64,000 nucleotides of DNA from Microthrixaceae bacterium. Lineage in GTDB: Bacteria > Actinomycetota > Acidimicrobiia > Acidimicrobiales > Microtrichaceae. Shown here piece after piece: positions 8,510-16,026 of the stretch. The position numbers and the translations under genes are program-made. The notes under the pieces were generated by a model. That model saw only the letters and a list, made by a program, of their open reading frames with translations, ran no database searches and was not told where the DNA came from. The DNA is taken from positions 1-64,000 of the forward strand of contig JAMLGK010000008.1 of assembly GCA_023957995.1 (NCBI GenBank), in the 5' to 3' direction. The number at the start of each line of letters is the position of its first letter. Position 1 is the stretch's first letter.

Positions 8510-9142
8510 TCAGCTCAGCCAGGCGGCGACGATGGATCCGCCGACCTCGACCCATTCCTCGGCGGTGATCGCATAGCGGATGTGGTCCTCCCACACTCCG
8601 TTGATCTGCAGGTAGCGGAGAGCAACGCCCTCTTCACGGAGGCCGAGCTTCTCGACCACACGCCGACTTGCGGTGTTGCGGGGCACGATCGCTATCTGGA
8701 TCCGGTGAAGATGGAGCTGGTCGAACGCGAACTGGAGCACCAGCGCCACCGATTCGGGCATGTAGCCCATCCCGGCGACCGCCTGGTCCACCCAGTAGCC
8801 GACATAGGCGTTCTGGCGGGCTCCCCGCTGGATCGTGTTGAGGTTGACCTCACCGCGCAGCTGGCCGTCGACGAAGATCCCGAATCCGAATCCGGTGCCG
8901 AGCTGGATCTCGCGCAGTCGGACCGAGCATCGCGATCCGAATGCGTTGCGGTCCTCCACCGTGTCGGGTTGGCCCGGCGAGGGAAGAGGTTCCCACTGTG
9001 TGAGCCAGGCTCCGCAGCGGCGCCTGACCTCCTGCCACTGCTGGAAGTCCGATGCCACCAGTGGACGCAGCTCGACCCTCGGTCCCACCAGTGTGACGGG
9101 CTCGTTGGGCGGTGTCCCCCGGAGTTGGCGGCGTCGCAGCAT
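8510..9142 (-). CDS. GNAT N-acetyltransferase, RimJ/RimL type
   Basis: 210 residues when started at MLRRRQLRG. The fold is recognisable by VGPRVELRPLVASDF at the N-terminus, then GEVNLNTIQRGARQNAYVGYWV and RIQIAIVPRNTASRRVVEKLGLREEG, the last being the acetyl-CoA-side helix and strand of RimJ-like GNATs. The family acetylates protein N-termini or small amines using acetyl-CoA. The start ATG shares its A with the stop of ppx (TGATG), so the gene is the last in a coupled operon DUF501-ppx-GNAT. Its substrate is unknown. Confidence 0.88.
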   Translation of the reverse strand: MLRRRQLRGTPPNEPVTLVGPRVELRPLVASDFQQWQEVRRRCGAWLTQWEPLPSPGQPDTVEDRNAFGSRCSVRLREIQLGTGFGFGIFVDGQLRGEVNLNTIQRGARQNAYVGYWVDQAVAGMGYMPESVALVLQFAFDQLHLHRIQIAIVPRNTASRRVVEKLGLREEGVALRYLQINGVWEDHIRYAITAEEWVEVGGSIVAAWLS

Positions 9143-10059
9143 CACGAACCCCCGACCTGTGACAGCACCAAGCCGTCGAGGATGTCGGCTTCGGACACCA
9201 GGCAGCGGGCGAATCCCAGATGGCGCATGATCCCGACCAGCACGCAGCATCCTCCCACGATCACATCGGCCCGTTCGGGCTCCAGGCCGGGATTGTGGAC
9301 CCTGTCCGCGACCGACTCGGTCGCGAGGGTCCGGAACACATCCTCGGCTGCTGCCTTGGTCAGTTCGAAGTGGTGGATCGCATCGCGGTCGTACTCCGCC
9401 AGTCCCAGCTCGACCGCGGCCACGGTGGTGACGGTGCCGGCCAGTCCCACGAAAGTGGTCGCGGCGGCCGCCATGGGCATGGTGCGCCGTACCTCATCCA
9501 CGTGGAACTCGACCTCGGCGAGACAGTTGGACAGCTCCTCGGGAGCGGGAGGATCGTGGAGCAGGTACTTCTCGCTCATCCGCACACAGCCCATCTGAGT
9601 CGAATGGGAGGCCGCAACGCTGCCGGCACCCACTGCGAACTCGGTGGAACCACCACCGATGTCCACCACCAGGTAGGGGCCACCGTCGGCGGGCAGCGAA
9701 GCAGTGGCCCCGCGAAAGGACAGCTCGGCCTCCTCGGAGCCGGTGAGCAGCTCGGGTTCGACGCCCAGGAGTTCGGTGAGCGGACCGAACAGGTCGTCCC
9801 GATTGGAGGCGTCGCGTGCAGCCGAGGTGGCCGCTACCCGCAGGCCCGACACCTCGTGACGCGCAAGCAGCTCGGCATACTCCGAGAGGACCGACAACGT
9901 GCGCCCGACCGCCTCGGGATCCAGCCGTGATGTCTTGTCGACGCCCTGGCCCAGCCTGGTGATCCGCATCTCTCGGACCAGGGTCTCCTCGCCATCGGAG
10001 ATCAACAGCCGGGTGGAGTTGGTGCCACAGTCGATGGCCGCATGGAGGGGACCGGTCAC
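9142..10059 (-). CDS. ppx: Exopolyphosphatase / pppGpp phosphatase (Ppx/GppA family)
   Basis: 305 residues from a GTG preceded by GGAGGAGA. The actin-like ATPase fold is shown by HAAIDCGTNSTRLLI at the N-terminus (phosphate 1 loop), ATSAARDASN, and VVDIGGGSTEFAVG (phosphate 2 loop). The enzyme removes terminal phosphate from polyphosphate or hydrolyses pppGpp in the cytoplasm. This single-lobed length matches actinobacterial Ppx1/2, which lack the C-terminal HD domain. The start overlaps the DUF501 stop as GTGA and its stop overlaps the acetyltransferase start. Confidence 0.93.
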   Translation of the reverse strand: MTGPLHAAIDCGTNSTRLLISDGEETLVREMRITRLGQGVDKTSRLDPEAVGRTLSVLSEYAELLARHEVSGLRVAATSAARDASNRDDLFGPLTELLGVEPELLTGSEEAELSFRGATASLPADGGPYLVVDIGGGSTEFAVGAGSVAASHSTQMGCVRMSEKYLLHDPPAPEELSNCLAEVEFHVDEVRRTMPMAAAATTFVGLAGTVTTVAAVELGLAEYDRDAIHHFELTKAAAEDVFRTLATESVADRVHNPGLEPERADVIVGGCCVLVGIMRHLGFARCLVSEADILDGLVLSQVGGS

Positions 10060-10532
10060 GGTGTCTCCTCCAGCCTGTCCTGTACCCATCGCCCGACCGG
10101 GTCGTCACCGCCGGCGAGGTGGTAGGCGTAGTGGGCGTGAAGGCACTTGACCCCTCGACGGGTGCCACCCACTCCACCAGAGGGCCTGGGGCCGGTCGTC
10201 GAAGGTGGAATCGAGGCCTCACGTTCGGATGCATACCGTCGGTGCGTCTGTTCGATCGCAGCCAGGCCGACGTCGGCCTCAGCAGCCCGCACTCCACCCG
10301 CGGCTTCCAGACGGCCGATGAGCCGCAGCAGATCCGGATCCACCAGGTAGTAGAGGGTGGGCATCGGCGTTCGGTCGGCCATGAAGGGTTCGTTGCGGAT
10401 CACCACCGGGTCTCCGGCCGCGTTGCGCACGACGACCTCGAAACCGGCGGATGGCTCACGGCCGAGAAGCTCTGCAACCCGCTCGCGATCAGCTGCGCCG
10501 GCATTCCGCGGCGCCGGTAGGTCCTCGGTCAC
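10056..10532 (-). CDS. DUF501 domain protein
   Basis: 158 residues. The C-terminal signature GGTRRGVKCLHAHYAYHLAGG, split here as GGTRRGVKC and LHAHYAYHL, is the hallmark of DUF501, with an N-terminal LLGREPSAGFEVVVR. The biochemical role is unknown. In many actinomycetes the order is eno, ftsB/divIC, DUF501, ppx. Here DUF501 and ppx remain adjacent (4-bp overlap), while eno and ftsB are 50 kb away. It is preceded by a small membrane-anchored protein gene with a 14-bp gap. Confidence 0.9.
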   Translation of the reverse strand: MTEDLPAPRNAGAADRERVAELLGREPSAGFEVVVRNAAGDPVVIRNEPFMADRTPMPTLYYLVDPDLLRLIGRLEAAGGVRAAEADVGLAAIEQTHRRYASEREASIPPSTTGPRPSGGVGGTRRGVKCLHAHYAYHLAGGDDPVGRWVQDRLEETP

Positions 10533-10546
10533 TGCGGCTCTGGCCC

Positions 10547-10879
10547 TCAGCTCCGCCTCCGGCGGAGAAGAAACCTGAGTATCAACAGCCCGAGGATCGT
10601 CGCCAGCACGATGGGCACCAGACGCTTCACCGCAGAGTCCTCGGTGACTCCCACCAGGTCGATCGGCTCTGGTTCACCAGAGGGGCCCGGCACCCTTGGT
10701 TCAGCGCCCCCCGTCGGTCCGCTGGTGTCGGTGCCGGTGGGCGCCGCCTTGTCGGGCTCCGGCACGACCGGGTCAGGGTCAGCTGCATCGGCCGCCGCCG
10801 ATTCGACCTCGGTCGGGACCTCGTCTGGAGAATCGCCGTCTGGAGAATCGTTGTCTGGAGAATCGTTGTCGGGTTCCAC
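10547..10879 (-). CDS. Small acidic protein with C-terminal membrane anchor
   Basis: 110 residues. The N-terminal 75 residues are Asp/Glu/Pro/Ser-rich and surely disordered, opening with a five-residue repeat of the DNDSP type encoded by a 15-bp tandem repeat. The end is one hydrophobic helix (LVPIVLATILGLLILRFLL) followed by Arg residues, a tail-anchor arrangement with the acidic part probably outside or in the cytoplasm depending on insertion. I recognise no family. It sits first in the DUF501-ppx operon. Confidence 0.65.
   Translation of the reverse strand: MEPDNDSPDNDSPDGDSPDEVPTEVESAAADAADPDPVVPEPDKAAPTGTDTSGPTGGAEPRVPGPSGEPEPIDLVGVTEDSAVKRLVPIVLATILGLLILRFLLRRRRS
10823..10867. repeat. 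Three 15-bp tandem repeats (coding)
   Basis: The unit GTCTGGAGAATCGTT is present three times, with the first copy ending CC. It encodes in-frame five-residue repeats at the N-terminus of the 110-aa membrane-anchored protein. Confidence 0.9.
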
Positions 10880-10906
10880 CTGGCCACCTCGGTTCCGCCG
10901 GGGCAG

Positions 10907-11503
10907 TCACCCTACCGAGCCGGCAGGTGCTTCACCGTGTCGATCGCGGCGCGGCTCCGATCGATCCACCGGTCGCTCGAGAAGCTGCACCTGCACCGTG
11001 TCGTCGTAGGTCCACTGCGTGCCCGCGTCGACGAATCCCATCGAGTGGTGGAACGCCAGGGAATCGGGATTCGGCGGCTCCAGGTTGACCTCCGCACAGA
11101 CGAACGGCGAGCCCTGCCGGGCCGCGTGGCCCACCACCAGGTCATAGAGCAGGCGGCCCACGCCACGCCCCTGCGCAGCCGGTGCCACGGCGATCCTGTC
11201 CACATACGTGAACAACTCGTGTCGCTCGGAGAAGAACCGGTAGTTGGGGGATCGGTAATCGGCGCCGGGTCCCATCACGATCACGAAGCCGTCGAGAGCA
11301 CTCGGGGCCGCCGAACCGCCCTCGATGCCGTCCCGCCACACACCCACGGCGAGTTCGGACTGATCCACCAGTGCTGCGAGCGCGCCGCGTTCCAGGGACC
11401 CCACGTGGGGAACCCAGTGCTGGTTCAGTTCCAGCACCGCGTCGAGGTCGGCATCAGCGAGAGGAACCCCGCGCAGTCCCGAGGGCCCGGCTGCGGCCGC
11501 CAC
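10907..11503 (-). CDS. GNAT N-acetyltransferase
   Basis: 198 residues with the GNAT core in the second half: TYVDRIAVAPAAQGRGVGRL, where QGRGVG is the acetyl-CoA pyrophosphate loop, then EVNLEPPNPDSLAFHHSMGF, the motif B helix with Asn-Pro-x-Ser and the conserved hydrophobic end. The N-terminal part (LNQHWVPHVGSLERGALAAL) resembles an actinobacterial GNAT group of unknown substrate. It lies 8 bp downstream of the acyl-CoA ligase stop on the same strand, so the two are probably co-transcribed. Confidence 0.87.
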   Translation of the reverse strand: MAAAAGPSGLRGVPLADADLDAVLELNQHWVPHVGSLERGALAALVDQSELAVGVWRDGIEGGSAAPSALDGFVIVMGPGADYRSPNYRFFSERHELFTYVDRIAVAPAAQGRGVGRLLYDLVVGHAARQGSPFVCAEVNLEPPNPDSLAFHHSMGFVDAGTQWTYDDTVQVQLLERPVDRSEPRRDRHGEAPAGSVG

Positions 11504-11511
11504 GGACCAGC

Positions 11512-13047
11512 TCAGCCCTTGTACTGATCGACGAGCACGTGCTTGAGCACCTTGCCCGACGGGTTGCGCGGGATCACTTCGATGTGCTCCAGCTGCTCGG
11601 GCAACTTCTGGGTCATCAGCCCTCCGTCACGGAGATGAGCCACCATCGAGTCGAAGTCGATCGGATCCGAGCCCTCGGCTGTCTGCACCACTGCACACAC
11701 ACGCTCACCGGAGTCCGGGTCGGGAAGCCCGATGACCGCCACGTCAGCGATCGCCGGGTGCGTGTAGAGCAGGTCCTCCACCTCCTTGGCCGACACGTTC
11801 TCACCCTTGCGGATGATCACGTCCTTGACGCGGCCGGTGATGATCACGTTGCCGCGATCGTCGAGCCGACCGAGATCACCGGTGCGGAAGTAGCCCTCCT
11901 CGTCGAAGGCGTCGGCATCGAGGCTGGAGTCCAGGTAGCCCCGCATCACCTGCGGTGCCTTGGCCCGGATCTCGCCCTCGGCTCCCGGCGCAGCGACCTC
12001 GCCCTCGAGGGTGACGAACTTCAACTCCACTCCGGGCATGGGCTTGCCCTCGCTCACCGCCAGCTCCTCGTCGGAGTCCGACAGGTCGGCCATCGTGAGG
12101 ATGGGGGCCTCGGTGAGCCCGTAGCCGGAGAGCACCGGGGCATCGAAGGTCTGGCGTATCTCTTCCACGATCGACGGAGGCTTGGGAGCACCACCACCCG
12201 GAAACGCCCGCACATTGGGAAATACCGGGGTTGCGTGCTTGCGCTGGAACCCCAGATACGCCTGATGGAACACGGTCCCCGAGCCGGCGAGGGTGACGTT
12301 CTCCCGCGAGAGCACCTCGGGGGTCTTCTCGGGGTGGAAGCCCTCCATCAGGATGTTGGAGCAACCGGTCTGCAGGCTGGTGAACAACCAGGTGATCCCG
12401 CCGATGTGGGTGAACGGGAACACCAGGGCGTTGCGATCTGCCTGGATCACGCCCATACGCTCAGCCATGCCCTTGGCAACCGCAGCGACGGAGGCATCGG
12501 TGTGCTGGGCTCCCTTCGGATCCGCGGTCGTGCCGGAGGTGTAGAAGAGCCAGCGAACAGGCTGCTCGTCCGCGGGCAGGGCCTCCTCGATCGGCGGCAG
12601 CGTGGCGGGGTCTCCCTGGGGCAGGGCACGGTCGCTGACCAGCACCCGCATGTCCGCAGCGTTGGTCGAGGCGATCGAGCGGCCCATCTCCTCGAAGTCG
12701 AAGTCGCGCCACACCGAGGGCACGATCAACAGCGACGCCTTCGCCTGGTTGGTGCAGAAACCGACCTCCCGCTCGCGGTAGATCGGGAGCATCGGGTTCT
12801 GGATCGCCCCGATCCGGCTGAGCGCACCGACCAGCACCATCGATTCGATCCAGGTGGGCAACTGCCACGACACCACGTCCCCCGAGCCCACTCCGTGCGC
12901 GAGCAGACCCGCGGCGGCACGTTCGGAGTCGGACCAGTACTCACCGAAGGTGATGGTCCGCATGTCCTCGTCCACCGCCATCAAGGCATCCGGCGTGGCG
13001 TCGACACGCCTTTCCAGCAGTTCCCAGAGTGTTCTTCCCTCGAGCAT
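11512..13047 (-). CDS. Acyl-CoA synthetase (class I adenylate-forming enzyme)
   Basis: 511 residues, full length for the ANL superfamily. The P-loop is FYTSGTTADPKGAQHT (about 189-204), the adenine motif is SGYGLTEAP, the hinge region is YFRTGDLGRLDDRGNVIITGR with the ribose-binding Asp, and the C-terminal catalytic Lys lies in NPSGKVLKHVL. The enzyme activates a carboxylic acid to acyl-AMP then acyl-CoA in the cytoplasm. Substrate is not assignable; the nearest look is medium-chain or alicyclic acid ligases. It is followed closely by a GNAT gene. Confidence 0.92.
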   Translation of the reverse strand: MLEGRTLWELLERRVDATPDALMAVDEDMRTITFGEYWSDSERAAAGLLAHGVGSGDVVSWQLPTWIESMVLVGALSRIGAIQNPMLPIYREREVGFCTNQAKASLLIVPSVWRDFDFEEMGRSIASTNAADMRVLVSDRALPQGDPATLPPIEEALPADEQPVRWLFYTSGTTADPKGAQHTDASVAAVAKGMAERMGVIQADRNALVFPFTHIGGITWLFTSLQTGCSNILMEGFHPEKTPEVLSRENVTLAGSGTVFHQAYLGFQRKHATPVFPNVRAFPGGGAPKPPSIVEEIRQTFDAPVLSGYGLTEAPILTMADLSDSDEELAVSEGKPMPGVELKFVTLEGEVAAPGAEGEIRAKAPQVMRGYLDSSLDADAFDEEGYFRTGDLGRLDDRGNVIITGRVKDVIIRKGENVSAKEVEDLLYTHPAIADVAVIGLPDPDSGERVCAVVQTAEGSDPIDFDSMVAHLRDGGLMTQKLPEQLEHIEVIPRNPSGKVLKHVLVDQYKG

Positions 13048-13106
13048 CGAATCAGACTAGATCGCGCTGGGAAGCCGCGCGCCCAGGCGCGGTGGTTGGG
13101 CCGCTG

Positions 13107-13706
13107 TCAGCCGTCGCCGGTGAGTTCGACCGGCTGCCCGGCCCGGGCGACCACGAGTCGCCGGGCACCCAACGGCGACTCGAGGGGGATGTTGAACGAC
13201 CCCGCATCACTGTCGCCCGTGCACGGGGTACCGAACTTGGGACCCAGCACCACGGCCTTCACGTTCACCTCGAAAGGGTCCTCGAACACCTCGAGGGCCG
13301 CCGGAACCGCCTCGGCCGACACCGCGCAGCCGAACGTGATGCGGAATGACGCACCGTCGTCGGCGAGGTCGATCACCACGGGCGGAACGACCGATTCGGT
13401 GGCCTGGTCGCGGATCTCGACGGGTACCGAGAACACGTATGTGTACTTGCCGTTCTCGCCCAGCATCTGTTCGATTCCCTCGGGTGCGGGCGATCCGTCG
13501 AACATCGTCACCGGGACGAACGAAGTCGTGGTCGTCGCCTCGGGCGACGTGGTCACGGGAGGATCCTCCAGCACCTCGGTCGGCTCCCGCTCATAGGTCC
13601 CGAACGCGATGACCGCCCAGATTCCCAATCCCACCAGGCCCACGAAGAGCGCGAGGAACCACAGGATCGAGTAGGTGCGTGGCTGGTTGTCCGAGGTGTC
13701 TGCCAT
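13107..13706 (-). CDS. Membrane-anchored extracytoplasmic protein of unknown function
   Basis: 199 residues with a short cytoplasmic start, one transmembrane helix (about 13-35: SILWFLALFVGLVGLGIWAV), a Thr/Pro linker (PVTTSPEATTTTS) and a compact outside domain with two cysteines that could pair. No family is recognised. The single helix plus linker suggests an anchored periplasmic-side domain rather than a secreted protein. It is on the same strand as its neighbours, but 50-60 bp gaps on both sides leave operon membership open. Confidence 0.68.
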   Translation of the reverse strand: MADTSDNQPRTYSILWFLALFVGLVGLGIWAVIAFGTYEREPTEVLEDPPVTTSPEATTTTSFVPVTMFDGSPAPEGIEQMLGENGKYTYVFSVPVEIRDQATESVVPPVVIDLADDGASFRITFGCAVSAEAVPAALEVFEDPFEVNVKAVVLGPKFGTPCTGDSDAGSFNIPLESPLGARRLVVARAGQPVELTGDG

Positions 13707-13756
13707 GTGTGCGGGGCGGCAGAGGTCCCGGATCGGTCACCGGGAGGTCTGCTCGC

Positions 13757-14749
13757 TCAGAGTATGGCCACCGGGGCGACCGGGGTACTCGCGGCCCCCT
13801 TGAGCGGTTCGGGCACCGCGACGAGCATGAACGCTCCGCTGTCACGCTCCTCACAGGCCTTGGAGAGCTCTTCGAGATTCCAGTTCTGCCCCTGGATCAG
13901 ACCCATGTCGCGGACCTGGATCATGTGGACCGCCAGGCAGTCCGACCAATCGGGCATCGAGGGCGGGAACACCTCGTACGCGTAGTTGTCGGTGACCGCC
14001 CCGGCCACCTGGTTGCGGGCCATCCAGTCGATGGACAGCACCGACAGTCCCGGCAGCTTGGCCTCACCGGTGCCGACCGCGTAGCGCCACCGCGGGGTGT
14101 CCTGGATCGGCACGAACGGCTCTCGCTCATCGGCGAGGTAGTGACGCATCTCGCCGGTCCGCACGAGCACGAAGTCGCCCGGTTCGATCGTGACCTTCGC
14201 CAGCTCGGCGGCGGCATCGAGGTCGTCGGCCGTGATCGCGTATCCCTGGTCGATCTCGTCCAGACCGGTCACCGACTTCGAGCGGGGCACGTCGAGCAAC
14301 ACGCCGCGGGTTGCGATCGCGGGGAGCTTCTCGGCTCCGAGGCGCGTGGCGCCGGCCAGCGCCGAGATGGAGTCGGCCGGGAACCCGTTGTAGAGCGACC
14401 CGTCGTAGGAGATGTGGCTCAGGGCATCCAGGTGCGTGGCCGCGCAGGTGCTCATGGTCACGAGATCGTCGGAACCCTCCCAGATGCCGGGGGCGAACGG
14501 ATCGCGGTCGTTGATCGAGGTGTGGGTCAGGATCGGGTTGAACCGCCGCGCCGGCTGGCCGACCTGCACACCATCGGCGCGCAGGTCGAGGGCCAGGGAG
14601 ACCCGCTGGCCCGACGTGATCGAGTCCTGCCCCCGCAGCGCCGACCCCGAATCCAGCAGGTTGCCGCAGCCGAGTTCGTCATCGTCGCCCCAACGGCCCC
14701 AGTTGCTGACCCTCTCGGCCAGCTCGGCCAGATCCCCCGGCAACGGCAT
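13757..14749 (-). CDS. Cyclase family protein (kynurenine formamidase-like fold)
   Basis: 330 residues of the cyclase/formamidase superfamily. The metal-binding region is MSTCAATHLDALSHI, corresponding to the family HxGTHxDxxxH pattern, with the first His replaced in a Thr-Cys-Ala context and the second His/Asp/His retained. Later EPGDFVLVRTG is also typical. Family members hydrolyse amide or lactone rings with Mn or Zn. The start overlaps the dehydrogenase stop (TGATG), so it is translated together with it and probably acts in the same degradation route. Confidence 0.83.
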   Translation of the reverse strand: MPLPGDLAELAERVSNWGRWGDDDELGCGNLLDSGSALRGQDSITSGQRVSLALDLRADGVQVGQPARRFNPILTHTSINDRDPFAPGIWEGSDDLVTMSTCAATHLDALSHISYDGSLYNGFPADSISALAGATRLGAEKLPAIATRGVLLDVPRSKSVTGLDEIDQGYAITADDLDAAAELAKVTIEPGDFVLVRTGEMRHYLADEREPFVPIQDTPRWRYAVGTGEAKLPGLSVLSIDWMARNQVAGAVTDNYAYEVFPPSMPDWSDCLAVHMIQVRDMGLIQGQNWNLEELSKACEERDSGAFMLVAVPEPLKGAASTPVAPVAIL

Positions 14750-15819
14750 CAGTCCATCACCAGCACACCGCGGGCGAGTCGTCCCTCATGGAGCTCGTGC
14801 AGCGCGGTCTCGAAGCCCTCGATCGGATAGGTGGCTGTGACCAACTCGTCGAGTCGCAGACGACCGGCCTTGTAGAGATCGACCATCAGCGGGATGTCAT
14901 AGGCAGGGCGGGCGGATCCGTAGCGGCAACCCATGATCGACTTGTCGTTGTACATCGTGGAGACGACGAAGCTCGCCTCGGTGCCCATCTTGGGCACGCC
15001 GACCATCACCACCCCGCCGCCGAAGTCCAGCATGTCGGTGCCTGCCTTGATCAGGGCCGTGGAGCCGACGCACTCGAAGACCCAGTCGACACCATCGGGA
15101 CGGATCTCCTTGACCGCTTCGACGAGGTCGGTCCCCTCCTCCGGGCAGATGAAGTGGGTCGCGCCGAAGCTGCGGGCCAACTCCTCCTTGCCGGGGTTGG
15201 TGTCGACCGCGATGATCGGCAGCGCGTCGGCGAGTTGGAGACCCTGGATCACGTTGAGACCGATACCTCCGACGCCGATCACCACCGCTGACTGCCCGTG
15301 GTCGACCTTGGCACGGTTGAACACCGCACCCACTCCGGTGAGCACGCCGCAACCGATCAGTGAGGCCGAGGCCATGGGCACGTCGTCGGGGATCCGGATC
15401 GCCGAGGTCTCCTTGACCACCGTCTCCTCGACGAAGACCGAGGTGTTGGCGAACTGGAACGCCTTCTCGCCGCCGACGGTGAAGGGCCGTCCCAGCTTGC
15501 CGAGCGACTGGCGACAGAAGGTGGGCTTTCCCCGCCCGCAGGCAGCACAACGACCGCAGTTGCCGAGCGTGGTCAACACGACGTGGTCACCCTCGGTCAG
15601 CGACGACACGTCATCTGCGGTTGCCACGACCGTGCCCGCTCCCTCGTGACCCAGAACCGCTGGGGTCGGGAACATGATCGTGCCGTCGAGCACGGAGACG
15701 TCGCTGTGACACAGCCCTGCAGCCGAGAGCCGCACCCGGACCTCACCGGGGCGCAGGTCGCGCACCTCCACGTCGTCGCGGAGCTGAGCCGATTCGCCGT
15801 CCCAGACGATGCCCTTCAT
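14749..15819 (-). CDS. Zn-dependent alcohol dehydrogenase (MDR family, class III-like)
   Basis: 356 residues from MKGIVWDGE, with AAGGGGA-like purines upstream. Catalytic zinc ligands are visible in AAGLCHSDVSVLDG and LGHEGAGTVV; the structural zinc loop has four Cys in GNCGRCAACGRGKPTFC. The NAD-binding fold is VVIGVGGIGLNVIQG. It oxidises alcohols to aldehydes or ketones, probably with NAD or a mycothiol-type cofactor. The gene is coupled to a cyclase. A KstR-like palindrome lies about 134 bp upstream, suggesting control with steroid or lipid breakdown (inference). Confidence 0.92.
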   Translation of the reverse strand: MKGIVWDGESAQLRDDVEVRDLRPGEVRVRLSAAGLCHSDVSVLDGTIMFPTPAVLGHEGAGTVVATADDVSSLTEGDHVVLTTLGNCGRCAACGRGKPTFCRQSLGKLGRPFTVGGEKAFQFANTSVFVEETVVKETSAIRIPDDVPMASASLIGCGVLTGVGAVFNRAKVDHGQSAVVIGVGGIGLNVIQGLQLADALPIIAVDTNPGKEELARSFGATHFICPEEGTDLVEAVKEIRPDGVDWVFECVGSTALIKAGTDMLDFGGGVVMVGVPKMGTEASFVVSTMYNDKSIMGCRYGSARPAYDIPLMVDLYKAGRLRLDELVTATYPIEGFETALHELHEGRLARGVLVMD

Positions 15820-15952
15820 CGTGAGATCCCCTTGGTCGCGCTGCTGTTCATCAGACTCTGCCCTTCGTTCAACCCTGCCGTGCACGTCATGCAGACTTCG
15901 GCCGTCACCCATTGGGGAAACGACGTCGCTACGGCTCCGACCCTAACCCTTG

Positions 15953-15970
15953 ACTGGAACACGTTTCAGT
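15953..15970. promoter_or_regulatory. KstR-like operator
   Basis: ACTGGAACACGTTTCAGT is a palindrome with one mismatch between arms ACTGGAAC and GTTTCAGT. Its core TGGAACACGTTTCA fits the published mycobacterial KstR pattern TnnAACnnGTTnnA exactly. It lies upstream of the alcohol dehydrogenase/cyclase pair; a near copy is found at 29550. Confidence 0.6.
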
Positions 15971-16026
15971 TCCGGGGACCTGATCCGCACTCAGCGACCC
16001 GATACCCGGAAGCCCGGCCTCAACGG

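Noticed and set aside
11371..13596. 741-residue open frame on the plus strand
   Set aside because: It is antisense to the acyl-CoA ligase and neighbours, is rich in His/Arg/Gly as expected from a shadow frame, and has no domain.
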